The notes beneath the pieces were generated by a model that saw only the letters and a list, made by a program, of their open reading frames with translations, searched no databases and was not told the DNA's origin. The translations under genes were made by a program, and so were the position numbers. A stretch of DNA of 35,046 nucleotides from a bacterium (GTDB lineage Bacteria; Actinomycetota; Acidimicrobiia; Spongiisociales; Spongiisociaceae). The first letter of the stretch is position 1, and every line of letters begins with the position of its first letter. Positions 8,067-16,730 of this stretch are shown here, piece after piece. The stretch covers positions 1 to 35,046 of the forward strand of contig JAPPGV010000068.1 of the NCBI GenBank assembly GCA_028821235.1, written 5' to 3'.

Positions 8067-9512
8067 CTACCAGGCCAGGTACTTCAACTCCAGGAACTCG
8101 TCCATGCCGTGGTGGCTGCCCTCGCGGCCCACGCCCGACTCCTTCACCCCACCGAAGGGCGCGGCCTCGTCCGCGATGATGCCGCGGTTGAGCGCCACCA
8201 TTCCCGACTCGATCGCCTCACCCACCCGGAAGGCCCGATTCATGTCTCCCGTGTACACGTAGGAGATCAGACCGTGGATGGTGTTGTTGGAGGCCTCGAT
8301 GACCTCCTCCTCGGTGTCGAAGGACACCACCGGGGCTACCGGACCGAAGATCTCGTGCCCGAGGATCGCTGCGTCGGGAGCGACCTCCGACAGCACGGTG
8401 GGCTGGTAGAAGTAACCGGGACCATCCGGTGCCACTCCGCCGGTACAGACCGTGGCCTGGTCGTCGACCGCGCCCGAGACCAGGCGGTCGATCTTCTCGA
8501 CCGCGGCAGTGTTGATCATCGGGCCGACCTCGTTGGACCTGTCGATGCCCGGGCCCACCCGGAGGCCCGACATCGCCTCGGTCAAGCGGTCGGTGAACTG
8601 TTGCGCCACCCCAGACTGCACGTAGAAGCGGTTGGCGGCCACGCAGGTCTCGCCGGCGACGCGCATCTTGGCCACCACGGCCCCCTGGACGGCGGCCTCG
8701 ATGTCGGCGTCGTCGAATACCACGAAGGGGGCATTGCCACCCAGCTCCATGCTGGTCCGGAGGATGCGGCGCCCGGCCTTCTCCATCAGGATCCGACCTA
8801 CCTCGGTGGAACCCGTGAAGGACAGCTTCCTCACCCGCGGGTCTTCGAGCATGACGTCAACCACGCCGGAGGAGCCCCTGGCCATCACCACGTTGACGGT
8901 CCCGGGAGGGGCGCCCGCCTCCGCCAGGATGTCCGCCACGGCCAGGGCCGAGAGCGGGGTGTCGGACGCGGGCTTGAGGATGGTGGTGCATCCGGCCGCC
9001 AGAGCGGGCGCGATCTTGCGGGTCGCCATAGCCGACGGGAAGTTCCACGGAGTGACCATGAGGGAGACCCCGACCGGCTCGGGTAGCACGACGATCCGCT
9101 TGTCGCCCCTCGGAGCGGTACGTATCTCGCCCATGATCCGGACCGCCTCCTCGGAGAACCACCGGAAGAACTCGGCGCCGTATCGGACCTCCCCGATGGC
9201 GTCGGCATAGGACTTCCCGTTCTCGAGGATGATCAGCTCGGCCAGTTGTTCCTCCCGCTCGAGCATCAGGTCGTAGGCCCGGCGGAGGATGTCCGAACGC
9301 CGGCGCGGAGCGGTGGCCGCCCATCCGGGCCCTGCCTCGGCGGCGGCGTCGACCGCCAGGCGCGCCTCTCCGATCCCCGCGGTCGAGACGGCCGCCAGCA
9401 CCTGTTCGGTAGCGGGATCGATGACGTCCAGTTCCCCATCCCCCTCTGTCCAGTCGCCCCCGATCCGGAGGTGGGTCCTCGGACCCTGGAAAAGCTCGGT
9501 TACCGCCGTCAT
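8067..9512 (-). CDS. gabD: NAD(P)-dependent succinate-semialdehyde dehydrogenase
   Basis: This is a full-length 481-residue aldehyde dehydrogenase. Oxyanion-hole Asn157 is in TPWNFP, cofactor Lys180 in LKPASDTP, the nucleotide-binding FTGSTEVG at 232-239, the general base Glu256 in MELGGNAPFVV, and the catalytic Cys290 in GETCVAANRF. The GETCVAANR context and overall layout are typical of succinate-semialdehyde dehydrogenases, which feed GABA-derived semialdehyde into the TCA cycle. Glutarate-semialdehyde or another aldehyde remains possible. The ATG has a good ribosome-binding site (GGGAGG, 6 nt upstream). It follows the phospho-sugar mutase gene by 33 bp on the same strand, so the two may be co-transcribed without being functionally linked. 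Confidence 0.88.
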   Translation of the reverse strand: MTAVTELFQGPRTHLRIGGDWTEGDGELDVIDPATEQVLAAVSTAGIGEARLAVDAAAEAGPGWAATAPRRRSDILRRAYDLMLEREEQLAELIILENGKSYADAIGEVRYGAEFFRWFSEEAVRIMGEIRTAPRGDKRIVVLPEPVGVSLMVTPWNFPSAMATRKIAPALAAGCTTILKPASDTPLSALAVADILAEAGAPPGTVNVVMARGSSGVVDVMLEDPRVRKLSFTGSTEVGRILMEKAGRRILRTSMELGGNAPFVVFDDADIEAAVQGAVVAKMRVAGETCVAANRFYVQSGVAQQFTDRLTEAMSGLRVGPGIDRSNEVGPMINTAAVEKIDRLVSGAVDDQATVCTGGVAPDGPGYFYQPTVLSEVAPDAAILGHEIFGPVAPVVSFDTEEEVIEASNNTIHGLISYVYTGDMNRAFRVGEAIESGMVALNRGIIADEAAPFGGVKESGVGREGSHHGMDEFLELKYLAW

Positions 9513-9545
9513 CGCGTTCCTCCCAAAAGGTGTTTGGCCTGTCTT

Positions 9546-11276
9546 CTAAAGGCCGATATGGCCGGCCAGGTCGGACGCCACCGCTCCGGCATGCAACTCC
9601 AGGTCGCGTTCGATTCCGGACGGGTCATCGGACCCGGTAACCGGGCGGGTGGAATCCACGTACATTTTAAGCTTGGGTTCGGTGCCGCTCGGCCGTACGA
9701 GCACGCGAGTTCGATCCTGGAGCCGGAGTTCCACCAGCGACGCCTCTCCGAGCCACCGCGGCCTCCCCGCGGCGCCCGTCCGGTAGTCGGTCATCCCGAC
9801 CACGTCCTCTCCTCCCAGGCGATCCGGGGGGTCTTGCGCCAGCCGTCGCATGGCGCCGGCGATCTCGCTCGCTCCGGCCGACCCCGGCCTCCTGACGCTG
9901 CGCTGGACCGAGACCCACAACCCGTGCCGGCGATACAGTGCTTCCAGCCGGTCGAGCACCGTCTCGCCTCTCTTCCGGCACTCGGATGCCAGATCGGCCA
10001 TGAACAGGGCGGCCGACAGGCCGTCCTTGTCATACACCAAGCCTCCCACCGCATGGCCCAGGGCCTCCTCGAAGCCAAAGGCAAGAGCGCCCCGGCCCTC
10101 GGCCTCGATGTCGAGCGCCGCGTTCATGATCCACTTGAAGCCGGTCAGGGTGGTCTCGAATCGGGCCCCTCGGGCGGCCGCCACCAGTCCGGCCATGGGC
10201 GAGCTGACGATGGTGCTGACAACGAGAGGTTGCCTGCCGCGGGGGTCCCCACCGGCCGGTCGGCGGGAGAGTACGTAGTCGGCCAGCAGCACCCCGACCT
10301 GGTTGCCGGTGAGGCCGACCCATCCGTCCCCGCCGGGCACGGCCACGCCGAGCCGATCGGCGTCAGGATCGTTGGCCAGCACCAGGTCGGCTCCGACCCG
10401 TCGCGCCAGCGCCAGCGCTAGGTCCATGGCGCCCGGTTCCTCGGGATTGGGGAACGGCAGGGTCGGGAAGCGCCCGTCCGGTTCGGCCTGCTCCTCAACC
10501 GGGTGAACATCGCGGTAACCGGCTACGGCCAGCAGCTCGCGCAGGTACCGCCAACCCACCCCATGCATCGGCGTGTAGACGATCCGCAGGCCGGGATCGA
10601 CCGTCGCGGTCGACCGCAGCCGGGCGAGCTCGTTCCGGTACCCGTCCCAGACATCGGGCGACACGGGACCCGTCCGCTCCCTGCCTTCCTGGAGCGGTGC
10701 GTCAATCCGGGGAACATCGACCGCCGAACCCACCCGGTCGATGGCTGCGGAGATGCCGGCGTCGACCGGAGGGATGATCTGGGCGCCGTTGGCGTCATAG
10801 ACCTTGTAGCCGTTGTCCCGGGGTGGGTTGTGGCTGGCGGTGATCATCACGCCGGCGCAGGCGCCCAGGACCCGCACCGCATAGGCCACCAGCGGAGTCG
10901 GAACCTCCTCCTCCCAGAACCTGACCGCCAGGCCGGCGGCGCTCAATACCCCGACCACATCGCGCATGAAGTCGGAACTGGACGGCCGGGCGTCACGGCC
11001 CACCACAACCGGACCGGCCGGCGCTCCCCCGTGGCGGGCCAGCAGGTAGTCGGCCAACCCTCGCGTGGTCCGGATGACCGTGGCACGGTTCATCCGGTTG
11101 GAACCGGCCTCCACGACCCCGCGCAGACCGGCGGTGCCGAAGGCGAGCGTCCCGTCCATCCGATCGGCCAGGTCGGTCGGATCTCCAGAGTCGAGCAGGG
11201 CGCTGAGCTCGGCTCTGGTGCGGTGATCGGGATCGCCCAGGATCCACGCCCTGGCCCGCTCCACCACGTCGCTCAT
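9546..11276 (-). CDS. Phospho-sugar mutase (phosphoglucomutase/phosphomannomutase family)
   Basis: This 576-residue alpha-D-phosphohexomutase is of the longer PGM2-like type. The phosphoserine loop TASHNPPRDNGYK carries the phosphorylated Ser148. The Mg-binding loop DPDADR is at 303-308, the sugar-specificity loop GFEEALGHAVGG follows at about 400-412, and the phosphate-binding loop RPSGTEPKLKMYVD is near the C-terminus. All four active-site elements are intact, so it should interconvert hexose 1- and 6-phosphates. Whether glucose or mannose is preferred cannot be read from sequence. Upstream of the ATG only 15 bp separate it from a CAGTGGT tandem array, so its promoter must lie in or beyond that repeat. 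Confidence 0.88.
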   Translation of the reverse strand: MSDVVERARAWILGDPDHRTRAELSALLDSGDPTDLADRMDGTLAFGTAGLRGVVEAGSNRMNRATVIRTTRGLADYLLARHGGAPAGPVVVGRDARPSSSDFMRDVVGVLSAAGLAVRFWEEEVPTPLVAYAVRVLGACAGVMITASHNPPRDNGYKVYDANGAQIIPPVDAGISAAIDRVGSAVDVPRIDAPLQEGRERTGPVSPDVWDGYRNELARLRSTATVDPGLRIVYTPMHGVGWRYLRELLAVAGYRDVHPVEEQAEPDGRFPTLPFPNPEEPGAMDLALALARRVGADLVLANDPDADRLGVAVPGGDGWVGLTGNQVGVLLADYVLSRRPAGGDPRGRQPLVVSTIVSSPMAGLVAAARGARFETTLTGFKWIMNAALDIEAEGRGALAFGFEEALGHAVGGLVYDKDGLSAALFMADLASECRKRGETVLDRLEALYRRHGLWVSVQRSVRRPGSAGASEIAGAMRRLAQDPPDRLGGEDVVGMTDYRTGAAGRPRWLGEASLVELRLQDRTRVLVRPSGTEPKLKMYVDSTRPVTGSDDPSGIERDLELHAGAVASDLAGHIGL

Positions 11277-11291
11277 GAGACCGACGATAGC

Positions 11292-11340
11292 CAGTGGTCA
11301 GTGGTCAGTGGTCAGTGGTCAGTGGTCAGTGGTCAGTGGC
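11292..11340. repeat. CAGTGGT heptamer tandem array (7 units)
   Basis: There are six perfect CAGTGGT copies followed by CAGTGGC, 49 bp in total. The array lies between the start of the mutase gene and the 3' end of the HicB-like gene, both on the minus strand. It supplies the stop codon of the latter (CAC TGA read on the minus strand). It differs in sequence from the CTAGTTG arrays but shares the 7-bp period. Confidence 0.95.
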
Positions 11341-11512
11341 CAGCCTGCACAACACGCGGCTCGTCACCATCTCCGTAGTGGCAGCGGACGGCGTCGGTGA
11401 CCATCGCCTTGAGATCGGCCCAGTCTTCACCCTGCGTGAAGATGCTGTGGCCCAGAGCTCGAGCATCGAAGCCGCCCTCCGGCGCCTCCGTCACCTCGAA
11501 CATGATCTCCAT
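11333..11512 (-). CDS. HicB-like antitoxin-family small protein, probably 3'-truncated
   Basis: This 59-residue product has a beta-alpha-beta-like pattern (FEVTEAPEGGFDARALGHSI, then GEDWADLKAMVTDAVRCHYG) that matches small HicB-fold proteins, often mislabelled 2-oxoisovalerate dehydrogenase subunits. In this family the end usually continues several residues past 'PR(L/V)I'. Here it ends 'PRVVQAGH', with the stop inside the heptamer array, so the C-terminus appears cut or replaced by repeat sequence. ATG 11510-11512 is preferred because conservation starts there; a longer frame to 11692 shows no family resemblance. No HicA-like RNA-binding toxin is next to it, so it would be an orphan. No function should be assumed. 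Confidence 0.6.
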   Translation of the reverse strand: MEIMFEVTEAPEGGFDARALGHSIFTQGEDWADLKAMVTDAVRCHYGDGDEPRVVQAGH

Positions 11513-11695
11513 CGCCGCTTCCACAGGTTCCTCCACGCTTGCGAGTCGCGGTTCTCCGTGCAACAGCATCCTTGACTCCGAACGAGCTGCAGCCTCGCAC
11601 AGGTCAAGCTTACCGATCACCACGCCGGGTACTCCCCGACCGGTTCGACCCCTCGTCCAGCGCGGGCGTTCGGGGCGTCCATGTCGGCACAAGCC

Positions 11696-12979
11696 TCAGC
11701 CGCTGGGGCGGCTGCGGATGGCGAAGACCTTGTAGGTGAAGTCAGCATCCTGGCTCCGTGTTCCGAGGCTGGTCCAGCCGGAGGTACCGGACTCCTGACA
11801 CTCGCCGCTCCACACCACTTTCAGTTCCACCGGGTACCCGGTCGGGTAACCCGCCCGCAGCGAGGACCTCAGGTACACCGCTTCCGCGCCCCCGAACCGG
11901 ACCTCGACCGCGGTCTTCAACGAGCCGGCGTCCTGGTAGCCAGGAACGTGGCGCTGGAAAGTCCTGATGCCGAGTTCCGTTCCGTCGGGCCTCCCGAGGC
12001 CGGTCACTTCCCAGGACATCCGGCTTACCCATACCCGGATGGACACTTGCTCGCCTTCGATCTGTTCGGTATAGGTCCGGGACGGATCTCCTTGGTAGCT
12101 CGCCTCAACAGGCACCCTCACGTAGCCGTTCCGGACCGGCCGGAACCCGAGCGACGGCGCGGCCATGGCGTCGATGGTGTCATGGAAGGAGGTAACAGCG
12201 CCGGCCACCGTGCACGCAGGTGGCGGAGGGGGCCTGACGGTGGTGGGCGTGGCCGGCCTGGTGGTCACGGTCGGCCGCCCGGTAGTCACGGTCGGCCGCC
12301 TGGTGGTGGTGGTACGCCTCCTAGTGGTGGGGGTGGCCGGCCTGCTGGTCGAAGTCGTCCCGCGGGTGGTGTCGGTGACGGAGATACGCGTGGTCTCCTG
12401 ATTGCTTGTGGTGGTGGGGCAGTCGGGCGGATGGGCGCTCGGATCGTCAACGCAGTGCGTATGGTTCACCGTCACCCACGTCCCGCAGTTGCCCGGGCTG
12501 GTGTTGGCCGGCAGGCTCCTGTTCCCGGCACATACGTAGTACCTGGGACCGTTCCGGTCCTGGTGCCTGTTCAGGTACCGGTACTTGACCGTGACGCCGT
12601 CCCCGTGCGGGGCGTGCCCGCCCCGTCCGATGCCGCAGCTGTTGATGCGCGGCTGCGGGGGGCTGATCCTGGGGCCGCAGGCTCTCCACAGTTTGCCGAC
12701 CGACTTCCATCGCCCGCATGTGATCTCGCCGGTGCCCGTCTCGAGGATGGACTCCTGGCATTCCAGCTTGTTCCAGTAGTTCCAGTGCTGCTCCCAGTCC
12801 CAGGTCGCCACGGTCCGGCCCGGCTGCCATGAAGTCTCGGGAGGATGGGCCCCGCCCGGCTCCGAAGCCCACAGTGCGGCCGCGGCGAGCAGCCCGATGA
12901 GCGCTAGCCAGCCCACCGCGGTGGGCGCCGATCTGGCAAGCGTCGGGAGGTCCCGGATGTGCCTGCGTAGCCGAGCCAT
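11696..12979 (-). CDS. Secreted or membrane-anchored Thr/Arg-rich protein of unknown function
   Basis: I do not recognise this 427-residue protein. It has an Arg-rich N-terminus, then one hydrophobic segment (about 23-40, GWLALIGLLAAAALWA) that serves as signal peptide or anchor. A Cys/Trp-rich domain (about 45-180) follows, with many W, N and C residues, suggesting disulfides outside the cell. Residues ~190-255 are a low-complexity Thr/Arg/Pro linker made of repeats like TTRRPTV. The C-terminal ~165 residues look folded and beta-rich, with a few conserved-looking Trp and Tyr. Its ATG overlaps the stop of the upstream gene (TGATG), so the two are translated as a pair and probably work together at the cell surface. 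Confidence 0.75.
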   Translation of the reverse strand: MARLRRHIRDLPTLARSAPTAVGWLALIGLLAAAALWASEPGGAHPPETSWQPGRTVATWDWEQHWNYWNKLECQESILETGTGEITCGRWKSVGKLWRACGPRISPPQPRINSCGIGRGGHAPHGDGVTVKYRYLNRHQDRNGPRYYVCAGNRSLPANTSPGNCGTWVTVNHTHCVDDPSAHPPDCPTTTSNQETTRISVTDTTRGTTSTSRPATPTTRRRTTTTRRPTVTTGRPTVTTRPATPTTVRPPPPPACTVAGAVTSFHDTIDAMAAPSLGFRPVRNGYVRVPVEASYQGDPSRTYTEQIEGEQVSIRVWVSRMSWEVTGLGRPDGTELGIRTFQRHVPGYQDAGSLKTAVEVRFGGAEAVYLRSSLRAGYPTGYPVELKVVWSGECQESGTSGWTSLGTRSQDADFTYKVFAIRSRPSG

Positions 12980-13932
12980 CAGTAGCGACCCGTAGAGCCC
13001 GGGGCCTCGTCCTCGTTGACCTCCGGGTTCGGGTCACGGGGACAGCGGACATCGCTTCCTATGTGCTCCATGATCACCAGCACCTTCACGCAGTAGGACC
13101 TCCTGTACGAGACCTTCCACTCCCCGTCCACCTGGACGAGGGTGTCCAGGACCAGATCGGTGGGCGGGTAGTCGGGATGGTCGAGCCGGTAGCGGACCGC
13201 TATCACCCCCCGGTCGGCGTCCGGGCCGCCCCGCCACGAGATCTCCTCGAATACCACGCTGGACCGCCCGCGCTGCTCCGGGTGGTAGAGAACGGCGCCA
13301 TAGGTCCGGCCGAAGTCGTCCAGCGCGACGAAGACCTCATCGAGCAGAGGACCGTTCCTGATGGCCGAACGGCGCTGGTCGTCCGTGCCCGTGTATGCCA
13401 GGTACACCGCCCGGCGGACCTCCGCCAGCGTGCACGGATCCTCGACCGGATAGCTGTCCGCGACCCACAGCTCTTCGATCGGAGGGCAGGGCCCGGCCTC
13501 CCTCGCCTGGAACCCACCGGCCGGCTCCGCCGTTGCGAGTCCGTCCGAGGTGGCGGTGGGACTCGGGGTGGGCCCCTTCTCGACCTCCACACCGGACTCG
13601 GTGGGCGGATACCGGAATGTGGTGACCGTCAGCAGGGCGGACGGCTCGGTGTCGTGACTGTGGTCATGGCCTTCGCCGCCACCGTGATCATGGCCTGCGG
13701 CGCCGGTCCGATCCTCTCCATCCACCTCTACGTCGATCGGGTTCGATTCCGAGGGCACCGCCCACTCGGGCGATGCCCTCCCGGTCTCCTCCCCTGCTGC
13801 CGGAGGGGGCGCGGTGGCCGACGAGGCGGCTGATCGGTGCGGTGTTCGGCCCGGTGCCGTGATCATGAGCACCGCTGCCAGCACCCCAGCTACGAATACG
13901 ATGAATAGCATCTTCTCTACCAGGTGGTTCAT
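12979..13932 (-). CDS. Membrane-anchored protein with His-rich segment and NTF2-like C-terminal region
   Basis: This 317-residue protein is not recognised as a whole. Residues ~9-27 form a single N-terminal transmembrane helix (FIVFVAGVLAAVLMITA). A disordered Ala/Pro/Glu-rich stretch follows, containing a His/Asp/Gly-rich patch near residues 80-93 (HDHGGGEGHDHSHD) that could bind metal ions. The C-terminal part (about 155-290), from CTLAEVRRAVYLAY to DGEWKVSYRRSYC, has the helix-then-sheet pattern and terminal 'DGxWKV' strand of NTF2-like domains. The topology suggests a cytoplasmic stub with the rest outside. It is the first gene of a two-gene unit with the Thr/Arg-rich secreted protein. 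Metal binding is inference from composition only. Confidence 0.7.
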   Translation of the reverse strand: MNHLVEKMLFIVFVAGVLAAVLMITAPGRTPHRSAASSATAPPPAAGEETGRASPEWAVPSESNPIDVEVDGEDRTGAAGHDHGGGEGHDHSHDTEPSALLTVTTFRYPPTESGVEVEKGPTPSPTATSDGLATAEPAGGFQAREAGPCPPIEELWVADSYPVEDPCTLAEVRRAVYLAYTGTDDQRRSAIRNGPLLDEVFVALDDFGRTYGAVLYHPEQRGRSSVVFEEISWRGGPDADRGVIAVRYRLDHPDYPPTDLVLDTLVQVDGEWKVSYRRSYCVKVLVIMEHIGSDVRCPRDPNPEVNEDEAPGSTGRY

Positions 13933-14278
13933 GCCTTGATGTGCTCCGATGCGGGATAGATATCGCTACCGGAGGCAGCGTATCGGAGCTATGACCGGGA
14001 AGGAGCTACCAAACAGGGTAGAAAATCTCTGTCTCCCCGAAATTTTTCTCACTCTGGGCTGAGATCACTGATCAGATCGGGATCGATCATGCCATCGCAT
14101 AGAACCGCTAGACATCCCGTACATCAATAATTCGAACGCGACCGCCACTCAACCACAACTTTCCTGCTTCATTGCGGCCCACCTCGTCGGGGCCCGGACC
14201 CGGATCGGACCTATCACCCAGGACGCCGGCAGGACGCCGGCTCGAGCCGGAGGACGTGCCTCCGGGAACGGGGCGCGA
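13933..14278. other. Intergenic region with no visible gene
   Basis: No coding frame or RNA gene is convincing here. The stretch 14000-14170 is noticeably AT-richer than its surroundings and should hold the promoter of the leftward secreted-protein pair, though no clean -35/-10 is seen. A self-complementary CCGGCTCGAGCCGG (14237-14250), preceded by a short direct repeat (AGGACGCCGG twice), lies 30 nt past the M50 protease stop and might help end that transcript. Confidence 0.5.
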
Positions 14279-14989
14279 TCAGGGTGAGGGCGGGCGGATG
14301 ATCGGGCGCCGGTACGCCATGAGGTCCGCCCCGGCGAAGACCACGGCCAGGACGGCCGCCACCACCAGACCTCTTTGCCAGGCCCAGACCGCCGCCGCCA
14401 CGCCCACGATCATGCCGATGATCCGGGAGTGGAGGTCGCCGCTCGGGCCCAGCATCCTGATCAGCACGGCGCGGAGCATCTTCGACCCGTCCAGCCCGCC
14501 GATCGGCAGCCAGTTGACCAGCCCCCAGACCACGGACACCCAGATGAAGGCCCCCACGAAGAACACCAGGTACTCCCCGTACCGGTCGGCGGCCGCCAGG
14601 TGGATGCGCCACGGACTCTCGATCGCCAGTTGCCCGAACCGGCCCAGGCCGCCCAGCTGGGCATACCAGTACAGGCCCAGGCCGGCGAAGAGGCCCACTG
14701 CGGAGCCCGATGCGGCGATCGTGAACAACCTCCAGCCCCCGAGGGGGATATCCCGCTCCCTCCAGTACGTCGCACCGCCCAGCGCGTAGATGGTGATGCC
14801 CTCGACACGGCCGCCGAGACGCCGCACCGTTGCCGCGTGGCCGAGCTCGTGCAGGATCACGGAAAGCAGGATGGCAAGCGCCCACAGGGTCGTCGCGACC
14901 GGGCCGAGTCCGGTGTCGAACAGGAGCACGAGTACGAGCAGGAAGGTGAAATGGATGTGGACGGGGAACCCGAACAGCCGGAAGCGCAC
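14279..14989 (-). CDS. M50-family (site-2-protease-like) membrane metalloprotease
   Basis: This 236-residue polytopic membrane protein has the zinc-binding HELGH motif (His47, Glu48, His51) in a transmembrane helix. The third ligand motif NWLPIGGLDG carries Asp167, matching the NxxPxxxLDG pattern of M50 peptidases. Family members cleave substrates inside the membrane, commonly anti-sigma factors or signal-peptide remnants. It has no CBS or PDZ domain, so it is a minimal rhomboid-sized form. The GTG start lacks a good ribosome-binding site but no in-frame alternative nearby fits better. The substrate is unknown; the two anchored proteins downstream are possible but untested. Confidence 0.88.
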   Translation of the reverse strand: MRFRLFGFPVHIHFTFLLVLVLLFDTGLGPVATTLWALAILLSVILHELGHAATVRRLGGRVEGITIYALGGATYWRERDIPLGGWRLFTIAASGSAVGLFAGLGLYWYAQLGGLGRFGQLAIESPWRIHLAAADRYGEYLVFFVGAFIWVSVVWGLVNWLPIGGLDGSKMLRAVLIRMLGPSGDLHSRIIGMIVGVAAAVWAWQRGLVVAAVLAVVFAGADLMAYRRPIIRPPSP

Positions 14990-15051
14990 GGCGGCCAGAG
15001 TAGTTGGTAGTGGCGCCCAACCGGCTGCGGCCGGCGGCTACCGGGGAGCCC

Positions 15052-16134
15052 TCAGGGAGACGGGTGGGCACCGCCCTCCAGAGCCGCGAGGGCGAAACCT
15101 GCCAACCGCTCCACCGAACCGGCCAGGGACGGAAGGTCCACGCCCGAGATGTTGTCCATCACGCCGTGCCGGTAGCGGGCGTAGACCCCTTCCAGGATGG
15201 CCGCCAGGCGCCATGCCTGCATCGCCCGGTAGTACGGAAGCTCCGATACGTCCGCCCCGGTGAGGGCCGCGTAGCGGGCCACCATCTCGTCGCGGGACTG
15301 GAATCCACCGTCCTGGACCACCGACGACCGCCAGAGCTCCGGCCCGCCGGGATCGATCCAGTCGTTGGCCAGGTACCCGAGATCGGTCAGAGGGTCGCCC
15401 AGGGTGCAGAGCTCCCAGTCGACCACGGCCCCGATCCTCCCGTCCTCGACGATCAGGTTGCCGAACCGATAGTCACCGTGCGCGACACCGGTTCGTTGCT
15501 GGGTGGGGATCCGGTCCTCCAGCAGGGTCCGGACCCGGTCCATGACCGGAAGGTCCCGCTGCTTGGAGGACTCCCACTGGCGCGACCAGCGGCGCAACTG
15601 GCGCTGCACGTACCCCTCCCGGCGGCCGAGGTCGCCCAGCCCGATGTCATCGGGGTCCAAGGAGTGGAGACCCGCCAGCACCGTCACGGCATCCTCGCCG
15701 AGAGACCTCCGGTCGGCCGGCGTCATGGACGAACCCGCCGTCCGGTCGTGGGGCACCACGCCGGCGACGAATCCCATCACGTAGAACGGGGCGTCGTTGA
15801 CAGCCGGATCGCTGCATAGGCCGAGGGCCGGAGGCACCGGTACGTCGGTCCCGCCCAAGGCTGAGATGATCCGGAACTCGCGGGCCACATCGTGAGCCGT
15901 GGCCAGGACATGGCCCAATGGAGGCCTTCTGAGCGCATACTCCGCGCCGTCCGCTCCCCTGACCCGGTAGGTGAGGTTGGAGTTGCCGCCCGGTATGGGC
16001 GCGAACCGGAACGGCGGGACGGCGCTCTCGATGTTCCTCACCATCCACTCGGTAACCCGCTCGCGGTGGATACCGGGAAGGGCGCCGTCCGGACCCGAGC
16101 CGTCCGGTGGATGCTCCTGCCCGGTCCCGCTCAC
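15052..16134 (-). CDS. Aminoglycoside-phosphotransferase-family kinase (ACAD10/11-like)
   Basis: This 360-residue protein has a protein-kinase-like fold. A glycine-rich N-terminal region (PIPGGNSNLTYRV, about 47-58) and YALRRPPLG carry the ATP-binding lysine/arginine region. The catalytic loop is HGDYRFGN (His219-Asn226), and the metal-binding VVDWELCTLGDP (Asp239) follows. This is the subfamily often found near acyl-CoA dehydrogenases and CoA ligases, resembling the kinase domain of ACAD10/11, which phosphorylates 4-hydroxy acids or their CoA esters. Antibiotic resistance is unlikely. It begins with GTG overlapping the stop of the YczE-like gene by 4 bp, so the two form an operon. Confidence 0.82.
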   Translation of the reverse strand: MSGTGQEHPPDGSGPDGALPGIHRERVTEWMVRNIESAVPPFRFAPIPGGNSNLTYRVRGADGAEYALRRPPLGHVLATAHDVAREFRIISALGGTDVPVPPALGLCSDPAVNDAPFYVMGFVAGVVPHDRTAGSSMTPADRRSLGEDAVTVLAGLHSLDPDDIGLGDLGRREGYVQRQLRRWSRQWESSKQRDLPVMDRVRTLLEDRIPTQQRTGVAHGDYRFGNLIVEDGRIGAVVDWELCTLGDPLTDLGYLANDWIDPGGPELWRSSVVQDGGFQSRDEMVARYAALTGADVSELPYYRAMQAWRLAAILEGVYARYRHGVMDNISGVDLPSLAGSVERLAGFALAALEGGAHPSP

Positions 16135-16730
16135 AGCGGCCCCTTATCGGCCCGGCGGAGGGTGATCTGCAGGAGCGGCCCGATGGTCACGGTGTAGATG
16201 ACGGTGCCTATGCCGACCGCCCCACCCAGCAACCATCCGGCGATCAGCACCGTCCCCTCGATGAGGGTGCGGGCCAACCGTATGGACATGCCCCGAGCGG
16301 CCAGGCCGGTCATGATCCCGTCCCTGGGCCCGGGTCCGAGGCGCGACCCTATGTACAAACCCGATCCAATGGCCACCATCCCGATACCGCCGATCAAGTA
16401 CAGGACGCGCAGCCATAGGGTCTCCGTCTCCCCCACCACGAACAGCGTGAGGTCGATCATGACCCCCACCAGGGTGGCGTTGAGAAGGGTGCCGAGACCG
16501 GGACGCTGCCGCAAGGGAATCCATCCCAGCAGGACAACCATGCTGACCACGATGGTCACCAGTCCCACCGACAGAGGAGTCCGCAGGGCTATACCCTGAT
16601 GGAAGGCGTCCCACGGGGACAGGCCGAGGTTGGCTCGGATGTTGAGCCCTATGCCGCCTCCGAACATGACCAGCCCGAGGGCCAGGCCGGGGATCCGGAC
16701 CAGCACCGCGCGGGTACGGGTGGTGACCAA
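16131..16730 (-). CDS. YczE/YyaS/YitT-family integral membrane protein
   Basis: This 199-residue protein has about five hydrophobic helices. The hallmark motifs are NIRANLGLSPWDAFHQG near the first helix and SRLGPGPRDGIMTGLA in the middle, both matching the YczE/YitT membrane family. The function of the family is unknown; a Bacillus relative influences surfactin production. The start is a TTG at 16730, with AGGTGG about 6 nt upstream; no ATG or GTG fits the frame. It is translationally coupled to the downstream kinase gene through a GTGA overlap. Confidence 0.8.
   Translation of the reverse strand: MVTTRTRAVLVRIPGLALGLVMFGGGIGLNIRANLGLSPWDAFHQGIALRTPLSVGLVTIVVSMVVLLGWIPLRQRPGLGTLLNATLVGVMIDLTLFVVGETETLWLRVLYLIGGIGMVAIGSGLYIGSRLGPGPRDGIMTGLAARGMSIRLARTLIEGTVLIAGWLLGGAVGIGTVIYTVTIGPLLQITLRRADKGPL

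Noticed and set aside
11292..11340. CAGTGGT array considered as CRISPR or origin iterons
   Set aside because: Units are contiguous with no spacers, and there are no cas, rep or dnaA-box features nearby.
11681..12832. Long plus-strand frame opposite the Thr/Arg-rich secreted protein
   Set aside because: Rich in Gly/Pro/Arg/Val with no family pattern; explained as the antisense of a high-GC gene.
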